Shown here one piece after another: positions 60,001 through 64,000 of a stretch of DNA of 64,000 bases. Positions within the stretch are counted from its first letter, which is position 1, and every line of letters begins with the position of its first letter. The position numbers were made by a program, and so were the translations under genes. This DNA comes from Vibrio intestinalis (GTDB lineage: Bacteria > Pseudomonadota > Gammaproteobacteria > Enterobacterales > Vibrionaceae). The notes beneath the pieces are model-generated. The model worked only from the letters and a program-made list of their open reading frames with translations, searched no databases and was not told where the DNA came from. Location of the stretch: the NCBI RefSeq assembly GCF_025195085.2, contig NZ_JANAVY020000001.1, positions 62,001-126,000 of the forward strand. The letters run 5' to 3'.

Positions 60001-63000
60001 ATGTAACGGATATCGATGCGGGTAACCTACGCTTTACGCCAACGCTCAATGAAACCGGTCATGATGATTATCCTGACGCTGGTGAAGGTAATTTAAAACA
60101 AGATTACTCGAGCCTAACCTTTGTCCTAGAGAAAGGCGATGCGCGCAGTGATGAAATGACACTGACTATCGATGTTACTCCAGAGGCGGATATACCAAAC
60201 CTTACCATTACAACGCCGGATCTTGTTCTACCTGAACAAAGCTTCACTATGCAGCGTTGGGGCGGTGTGGTAGTCGACCCGATTTATGGGGTAGGTAAAG
60301 GAGTAGATAGTACCACCTTGATTAATGAGTTCGCAGATTTGAATTCAGCCGATGCGTCCACATCAACCATAGATAACCTGCAAGATACAGCCAAATATGC
60401 CACGGTTGCCAATACCGCAGTGCTTGTGACGGGCTTAATTTATCTAGAAGCGGGGCAATCATACGACTTTGTCGGTCGCGCTGACGATAGTATGGCGATT
60501 AAGGTAGGCGGTGAAGTGGTCGATGAGGCTCGCTGGGGTGTAAACCGTGGGGAAATCCAAGGCGGAGCATTTGTTCCATCGGTTAATGGTTATTACCCAA
60601 TCGAGGTTTACCATCATAACCAAAATGGCCCTGGTAATTTCAACATTGATGTCTCCATTAATGGCGAGCCAGCAGTCGATTTAAGCAATAGCAATCTATC
60701 TGTTGTACCCGATGAGGCCGCGCTTGATGCCACTGACTTGCGTACATCCGAGCTACAAATCGTTGATGGTAAGCACGTATACGAAGTGTATGGCTATAAC
60801 GAAGGTGAGCAAGATACTGAAATACCATTATCAGATATCGCAAGTTCACTGAACGACCTTGATACCTCAGAAGAGCTGACGGTATTGTTAAGTGGTTTGC
60901 CTAAAGATGCGGTATTAAGTGATGGTACCAACAGCGTTCCCGTAGGTGATAGTGGTGAGGTCGATGTAACCGATTGGAATCTTACTGAGCTAACGATACT
61001 GCCACCGGCAGGTTATTACGGCGAATTCACCATTGATATTACCGCCACAGCGGATGAGATTCACTCAACCAGCGAGGCCAATGCCTATGGCACGATTGAA
61101 GTCGTCGTGCATGAGAACCAAGCGACGGTAACAGCATCAAATGCTCACGTTGTCGATGAAGATAGCGGTGATGTAGCCGGTAATCTATTAGCTGACGATG
61201 TTGATTCAGACAACGTGCTTTATGTTGCCTCGGCTACGATCGGTGGCGTGAGTTACAACATCGGTGAAGCGATTAGTTTACCAAACGGTGCGGGCACGTT
61301 TACCCTGAGTGAAAATGGTGATTACCTATTTGAGCCAGCAGATCACTGGTCAGGCGTATTGCCAGAAGTGGTTTACACCACAAACACGGGCGCAAGCGAT
61401 ACTCTGAACATTACTGTAACTCCGGTTGCAGAGGTACCAGACGTGTCGATTGTGTTTGGTGAAAGTGAGGTAAACAATGGTGATGTTGATACGCCTGTGA
61501 CCATTATCGCAACCACGCCTGATACAGACGGCAGCGAACAGATTCAATCGGTCATCATTGCTGGCCTGCCTAATGGTGCGTTAGTGACTGATGGTCAAGG
61601 TAACCCTGTCGGCCAAGCGGGCGCAGGCGGTTGGGAGCTTCCTGTGACTGGGGCTGCGCAGCAGCAGTATGATGTTGTTATTACCCATCCACAAGGTTCA
61701 GTGTTAGATATTGATGTGTCAGCCACTGCGATAGAAACCGCGAACAATGACAGTGAGACAACCACTGAAAACGCGGCGTCACTGCAAGATATCTACGCCG
61801 ATCAGGGTGGTGAAACGCCTCGCACGGTGATGAGCTTAGTGATTGACTCATCGGGTAGTATGGGAACTAAACCATTCTATGATCAATCGGGCCATCCACA
61901 GAAAGACATGACGCGTATGGAGTTGGTATTAGAAGCGAGTATTGAGCTACTCAAAAACATTCAAGAGCAGGAGGGCTCAGAAGATGTGCTAGTTCAATTG
62001 ATCGACTTTGACAACAAATTAAGTAACGACTCTCAGGCGATGCCTATGCAGTGGGGCTCTGTTTCTGACGCCATTAGTAAATTAGAGACGGCAATGGATG
62101 ACATTGCTCAGGGTAACAGTTCTGCTCCGTTTGCGATTGGCGGAGCGACGGACTACGAAGAGGCTGTTTATGCGGTGATGAATGGCTACAACGACGCAGC
62201 GGTATCTGGCCTAACCAACACCAATGACCAGATTTTCTTCTTGAGTGATGGCCGAATGAATGCGGGTTGGAGTGATACATCCAACGATACATGGGATGCT
62301 TTCATTGCTGATAAGCATGTGACGTCGGTTGGTGTCGGCGTTCCGTCTAACATACCGGAAGCTCATTTACGCGAGGTTGCAGGCGCAGATGGCAAAATTG
62401 TCTATATTCCGGACGCTAATATCAAAGCTGATTTACCTAAACTTCGCCCGACTATAGGTCAAATGGGCGCATTGCTGGCTATGATTACCGGCCTTGATGC
62501 TGTCGCGGTGGTGTTAGACCCGAGTAAACTCGAAGTGCTACAAAAAGTCGATACCGATGGTACGGTTACTCGTCCTACGGTTGATGCGACGCTTGATAAC
62601 GGTGAGTTAGTCATTGATACCGAACACGGTGATTTGCGTATTCGAGAAGATGGTTCGTACTTCTTCCAGCCAGATCCAAGTGCAGCTGATATCCCAGTGA
62701 ACGAAGCGATTGGCTATGAAGTGCTTTACTCAGTGACAGACGCCATGGGCGAGGAGTCACAACATGTAGTGAGCCTCAATGTCAGCGCGGATGGTAGCGT
62801 TAAAGCGGATTCATACAATAAAAATGGTTCTACCGGTGATGATCACATCGTAGGTACGGATAACGATGACATCCTAATGGGCCATCAAGGTGATGATATC
62901 TTAGATGGTGGACTCGGGGATGACTTCTTGTTCGGTGGTGCGGGTGATGACCACCTGATTGGTGGACAAGGTAACGACATATTATCTGGCGGTGAGGGTA

Positions 63001-63329
63001 GTGATATCTTTGTATGGATGGATAGCGATCTGGATGGAGGCCTAGACGTCATTACTGATTTCACGGTTAACGAAGATAAGATTGATATCTCCGATCTGCT
63101 TCAACCAAACGAAACCATGGAGCAATTGCTAGACGATATTTCTGCAACCATAGTTGATGACAACAACATTCAGCTGACTATCGATCGCGGCAATGGTCAA
63201 ACTCAGTCGATTAAGATTGATGATTTGGTTGACCAAATTGATGGCATCGACGGTAGTGGTGGCCCTTCAATTACTGGTAATGAACTCACATCACTACTGA
63301 ATGAAATCATCAAACCGCAAGAAATGTAG
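51030..63329 (+). CDS. Giant RTX adhesin with LapG-type retention module
   Basis: 4,099 aa, secreted by type I secretion and kept on the cell surface. Start ATG 51030 (MGFGTFIAMGNVASGQ) is the family start; a GTG 12 codons earlier is open. Order: retention module (1-96); TAAG at 97-100 with a following SSLTDSGTVVRDAAE, the LapG-type cut site; two cadherin-like/VCBS domains (about 167-364); a Calx-beta-like domain; five tandem 129-residue repeats (496-1140); several Ig/Calx-beta-type domains; a DUF4114-type domain (about 2239-2390); a lectin-like domain (about 2637-2820); a PA14-like domain (about 3054-3224); a VWA domain with MIDAS DSSGS at 3606-3610; RTX nonapeptides (about 3934-3994); and a C-terminal secretion signal. 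Acidic, as calcium-binding adhesins are. The secretion genes and LapD/LapG are not in the window. Confidence 0.95.
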   Translation: MGFGTFIAMGNVASGQIIAIDADGNIRILQQGDSPRPGEVLIAPDGSELNPDEVAIQLVGENNETLDVTQEVNDIIAEVEQALADGEDITPGEGEETAAGEDSGSSLTDSGTVVRDAAELIAQTNFDTQGFDAPQISQTQSLSLLEQFRSFQQDPIFVDFTLTPEDDSVNVFTDEDTPLDGQLVATDANPNDVLTFSKLSDPANGDVVVNPDGSWTYTPDLNYNGPDAFSVTVSDGNGGFDNLQINIGVNPVNDAPNFVDGEEILLGDINVVTKEDEPIGGTVDATDVDGDDLTYSIETQPANGSVTIDQDGTWVFTPDEGFNSNSEDVSPDNPDGVDDTFVIQVSDGNGGFDLVTVNVEVEAVAELYVEAGDPVTEEQGAYLSFTVGIDEVVKPDVDLTLTLGAGSDSATKGVDYEDALYVSDGEGGFRLLTQDDLTIVAGNTELEVFIKVFDDKLLEGEETVTLQADVNSDYVSNNSDDDQSSIIDETTPSNDDTVYVEISVDKNSVAEGGELVYTLKLVDSEGNDVTPPAGTEVSGSLTWTGAAAGGLDTSALPDSFTIGDTGTAQFTVDAVDDFLLEGSEPITATVGNVTDNDKFEAVAASATKGSVDSAITDEAEPDGADTVYVEISVDKTSVAEGGELVYTLKLVDSEGNDVTPPAGTEVSGSLTWTGAAAGGLDTSALPDSFTIGDTGTAQFTVDAVDDFLLEGSEPITATVGNVTDNDKFEAVAASATKGSVDSAITDEAEPDGADTVYVEISVDKTSVAEGGELVYTLKLVDSEGNDVTPPAGTEVSGSLTWTGAAAGGLDTSALPDSFTIGDTGTAQFTVDAVDDFLLEGSEPITATVGNVTDNDKFEAVAASATKGSVDSAITDEAEPDGADTVYVEISVDKTSVAEGGELVYTLKLVDSEGNDVTPPAGTEVSGSLTWTGAAASGLDTSALPDSFTIGDTGTALFTVDAVDDFLLEGSEPITATVGNVTDNDKFEAVAASATKGSVDSAITDEAEPDGADTVYVEISVDKTSVAEGGELVYTLKLVDSEGNDVTPPAGTEVSGSLTWTGAAAGGLDTSALPDSFTIGDTGSAQFTVDAVDDVFNEGGEPITATIGNVSDNGAFELVDASASKASATSEITDEDGSDPQNPRDPVVVTLTGPESVMEGDTTTPYTITLTDPSNPGTGIAGVGDIITLTYSYTNADGTDITEQTQAIVNADGYTANFTVETIQDEEYEEGQAFTVSVVSVTDSGGVDLFEALTLTDASQTTLIDDSKDNPPEAKDFTVELDSNGGAPIVFDSATPSQDQISDDEDDAAGDTVRVVITDLPDSGTLLYNGVPLTESDLTQFDANGDVIGSLNTFDPNGFTYQNDDESTGFFLGVDESPDGMTGDESTSNFLNWGQPVDGDPTKRELRFEDSDDVITISAISNNDKPLTQYFGDKGHVGYGLGVGGGDGINQGETIQIDMTDRPAESITVGLDGMGGWFQENHPSHPTMVQITVYLDDGSTIVKEVTKPQGESSLFQELTISASESSDDAKITKVEFTTIGDGNWELKSFEANPSDDTIDYRAVDTDDNVSEERTVTFGEADNAPPVATDDPVAFSVALGEYNSNSWEDDGAAISASYQGDDRAISQSGVKRGVAGDENGGPGPQLQFNRTDGESEQFKIELDNPVTEFTFSVNNLVRKEGGEGNHEQGKWVAYLGDNPVASGMFVANEGRKAGEYSFDSDDLGGVAFDSIVFEAVDFVNHPAQGEDSSDYYLTGFTASSSGAYAANQGEEFAIPISELLGNDADPDGDNIRFTHVSEVNNADIRIEDGMVYIDLDDDFTGPTTFDYVITDDKGGFSEATVSIIVNPLPQPVGVDGITLLDDSVQEGDSLVFQVTLDGGPLEEGRYDVTFGNPSDTATDSDVDLSNAFFTHGVTYDQGSGQLVVPIGVSNFSVIIPTLVDGIYELTEDYTLALGLPGDAPIEASGAIENVDIPEVQVSDDLRVSEGDDAVFTVSLTTETEVPTKINLSVNHLSTEPDDVGNMVVEHQTNAGWQTLTVGPNGDVVLPAGVDEVRVTIPTTDDNGAPIYEGVERFELLAEGVEGATGNDSGRVAIFDDGSFGPQGPNSGDDDRPAIDSISEPTVEEGGVAEFDVTMSNPSTTPTNIVMSLNEGNATSPEDYDGAQVVVEFGNTTQTLDIDNSGHFRFSLPAGETDFTVKVQTNNDNVADDGEQFLLDARTQYQVGREEGIATIADNEAPSLDLDGSQYQIEFVSESAGYKNVFGYYVYDETSDTQELVILMENSHDSRGNGFDPVLGQLDSLDNVGYFLIPNGGNAIANAPDNAVFEVNDAGELLIDGNVAPNQTVYSTHGENSTLRVSEGNDGETVLSFDDQIGHPRDDDDYNDLVIKVTKLDDNVDYQTTFTEGDDPVSIADLDADIFDDKDSIKSMEVTLTNKFADDALVLPANTTGFTITPTVTNGTIVLSIVADDPNGLSADAFETLLKGIGFENSGENPDETDRIIEVSVTDNAGNVSNTATTTVQVIEVPDLTVGENASGDEDNAIPLTITLPQDSSVTEIQIKGIPDGASLESNANPIAISNGVASLTPAQLNGLAITPPLHSDEDFSLDVDGFTATNELIEQHQIDVDVSAVTDAPTLEVEGADILSFHNFDSIDLGDRSWRGNVDSNELTAADTVEGISDGAEGTWGTENDRGGRDYTEVGQENVYLGRGGDPDNNVFELEGRNGDDNLFTEFTGEAGHFYNLSLDVAARRVDDSPMTIFLEDGQGNRTILFEFDDSQNRDWNDVSVNFATPADGDYKIVFESETSTNSYGALLDNIKLETLDNVGYEDSYIPLSDINANLVDTDGSEQLTVELDLSDLPGGSKIKAPDGSVLDPDVDGLVDVSAWSNNLDDLFIMSPEPGTYPLDVIVTSQDNAPGVPESVNQIINVTVLPVLDAQSKEIEIVEDNVHVISLADLGITDTDATLFITELSEHGTYELQTAPNVWEVVEERDRIDVTDIDAGNLRFTPTLNETGHDDYPDAGEGNLKQDYSSLTFVLEKGDARSDEMTLTIDVTPEADIPNLTITTPDLVLPEQSFTMQRWGGVVVDPIYGVGKGVDSTTLINEFADLNSADASTSTIDNLQDTAKYATVANTAVLVTGLIYLEAGQSYDFVGRADDSMAIKVGGEVVDEARWGVNRGEIQGGAFVPSVNGYYPIEVYHHNQNGPGNFNIDVSINGEPAVDLSNSNLSVVPDEAALDATDLRTSELQIVDGKHVYEVYGYNEGEQDTEIPLSDIASSLNDLDTSEELTVLLSGLPKDAVLSDGTNSVPVGDSGEVDVTDWNLTELTILPPAGYYGEFTIDITATADEIHSTSEANAYGTIEVVVHENQATVTASNAHVVDEDSGDVAGNLLADDVDSDNVLYVASATIGGVSYNIGEAISLPNGAGTFTLSENGDYLFEPADHWSGVLPEVVYTTNTGASDTLNITVTPVAEVPDVSIVFGESEVNNGDVDTPVTIIATTPDTDGSEQIQSVIIAGLPNGALVTDGQGNPVGQAGAGGWELPVTGAAQQQYDVVITHPQGSVLDIDVSATAIETANNDSETTTENAASLQDIYADQGGETPRTVMSLVIDSSGSMGTKPFYDQSGHPQKDMTRMELVLEASIELLKNIQEQEGSEDVLVQLIDFDNKLSNDSQAMPMQWGSVSDAISKLETAMDDIAQGNSSAPFAIGGATDYEEAVYAVMNGYNDAAVSGLTNTNDQIFFLSDGRMNAGWSDTSNDTWDAFIADKHVTSVGVGVPSNIPEAHLREVAGADGKIVYIPDANIKADLPKLRPTIGQMGALLAMITGLDAVAVVLDPSKLEVLQKVDTDGTVTRPTVDATLDNGELVIDTEHGDLRIREDGSYFFQPDPSAADIPVNEAIGYEVLYSVTDAMGEESQHVVSLNVSADGSVKADSYNKNGSTGDDHIVGTDNDDILMGHQGDDILDGGLGDDFLFGGAGDDHLIGGQGNDILSGGEGSDIFVWMDSDLDGGLDVITDFTVNEDKIDISDLLQPNETMEQLLDDISATIVDDNNIQLTIDRGNGQTQSIKIDDLVDQIDGIDGSGGPSITGNELTSLLNEIIKPQEM
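52515..54449 (+). repeat. Five tandem 387-bp repeats inside the adhesin
   Basis: Units start at 52515, 52902, 53289, 53676 and 54063, each exactly 387 bp (129 codons, Calx-beta/Ig-like fold with repeated KTSVAEGGELVYTLKLVDSE). Units 1-4 are almost identical at DNA level; units 2 and 3 differ at about three positions by my reading. Unit 5 diverges in its last third (VFNEGGEPITATIGNVSD). Such conserved DNA points to recent duplication or gene conversion and probable copy-number variation. Confidence 0.95.
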
Positions 63330-63815
63330 ATGATAAGTTGATGATATATAGCTCAAAGCCCGCAGATGCGGGCTTTGTTTTTTTTAGGCATTTAAAATAC
63401 ATAACAATGTTTGTTTTGTGTCGTTGATGTAACTGATTTATGTGAATACTCTTAGGATATTGTTTGCATAATAATGTGATCCAAGTAAATTTGTGCACCA
63501 GCTCTTGTAATTGTTACAAAATGCTACTTATTTGATTGTTAATAGTTCTTAATGCCTGAGTTGCAAAGTGTCATGAAGTTTTACACTGAGCTAGTTAGGG
63601 GTAGGGAGATATATATTTCACAAAAGAGAACTAGCGTTCAGATAATTGCCAAGGAAACGCCAAATCGCGCGCGGCACAGATACAAATCGCTCTAAATTCG
63701 CAATTTAAATCAACCTCCGTCGTGTAGTGACAGCCTCATCCCAACGTTATTGTCGGCCTCTAGCCATCTAAGCTGAAACGATCCCTACAGCATCCGAGTT
63801 AATTTGGATAATGTT
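63330..63815. other. 486-bp region after the adhesin
   Basis: Contains the adhesin terminator near its left end and the promoter of the POT-family gene at its right end. The rest is AT-rich to about 63640 and then more mixed; I see no further gene, repeat or RNA structure that I can support. Confidence 0.4.
63354..63385 (+). terminator. Terminator of the adhesin gene
   Basis: Perfect stem CAAAGCCCGC / GCGGGCTTTG (63354-63363 and 63368-63377), loop AGAT, followed by eight T. Confidence 0.95.
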
Positions 63816-64000
63816 ATGGAAAAAACAATAAGAATCCCATTTGTTGCGCGAGTCCTCATCCTTCGCCAATTCCTATGGGGCGCGGCATTCTATGGTACAT
63901 ACGTACTATTAACGAAATATTTTTTACAAGAGCTAAATTACAGTGAAGCTGACACCATCATGATGCTAGGTGCATTTGGTGCAGTAGGGCCGGTATTCTC
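63816..64000 (+). CDS. POT-family (peptide) MFS transporter, 3' end outside the window
   Basis: Only the first 61 codons are present. RQFLWGAAFYGTYVLLTKYF then ELNYSEADTIMMLGAFGA matches the first two helices of proton-dependent oligopeptide transporters such as DtpA. The usual ExxER proton-site motif of helix 1 is missing (RQFLWG in its place), so it may be a divergent member or a different substrate class. GGA lies seven bases before ATG 63816. Confidence 0.65.
   Translation, partial: MEKTIRIPFVARVLILRQFLWGAAFYGTYVLLTKYFLQELNYSEADTIMMLGAFGAVGPVF

Overview
This 64-kb window is chromosomal DNA of a marine gammaproteobacterium, almost certainly a Vibrio. That rests on protein-level resemblance and gene order: a TonB2-type cluster (DUF3450, TtpC, ExbB2, ExbD2, TonB2, TPR), ectoine synthesis genes, a VF530-family protein, RlmF, YegD, DUF1415, and many GGDEF/EAL genes. 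Species cannot be fixed from the sequence alone. I found no rRNA, tRNA, intact insertion sequence, prophage or CRISPR array.

Layout. 0-4.1 kb: creB (cut by the left edge), creC, creD and a DUF2809 membrane gene; four phased CTCCA repeats precede creD. 4.2-6.7 kb: ectABC (ectoine) with a CRP-like site upstream and no ectoine aspartokinase gene after ectC. 6.9-9.1 kb: small accessory genes (GNAT, membrane protein, AraC remnant, VF530 protein, CatB-like acetyltransferase). 9.2-12.5 kb: proVWX on the minus strand (betaine/proline uptake). 13-16.7 kb: a diguanylate cyclase, the cystine transporter tcyP, an NAD-binding protein and a 27-codon small-protein candidate with its own terminator. 17.2-25.7 kb: corrinoid salvage (flavin reductase-like gene, cobT-cobS-cobU-cobC, then btuCD) with an M3 peptidase and astE in between. 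25.7-33.5 kb: housekeeping and small-molecule genes, including a divergent LysR/MFS pair, an orphan PTS EIIB-like protein, an arginase-family enzyme and rlmF. 33.5-40.9 kb: iron-uptake block, a TonB-dependent siderophore receptor and a complete TonB2 operon, each preceded by a Fur-box-like sequence. 41-50.6 kb: DUF2726/zinc-finger protein, two cyclic-di-GMP enzymes, a polysaccharide flippase, a ROK-family protein, a YnfA-family protein and yegD. 51-63.3 kb: one giant RTX adhesin gene (4,099 codons). The right edge cuts a POT-family transporter gene.

How the genes work together. Three themes recur: osmoadaptation (ectABC plus proVWX), TonB-dependent iron uptake and B12 acquisition/repair, and surface attachment. 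The adhesin carries an N-terminal retention-module-like segment followed by a TAAG motif at residues 97-100, the type of site cut by LapG proteases. Three cyclic-di-GMP enzymes lie in the same window, so retention and release of the adhesin is plausibly cyclic-di-GMP controlled, although no LapD, LapG or type I secretion genes are present here.

The most interesting points are the adhesin (LapG-type site, near-identical 387-bp tandem repeats, PA14-like and VWA domains, alternative hairpins at its start codon), the 11-bp-phased repeats at creD, the unannotated 27-aa basic protein, and the orphan EIIB-like protein.
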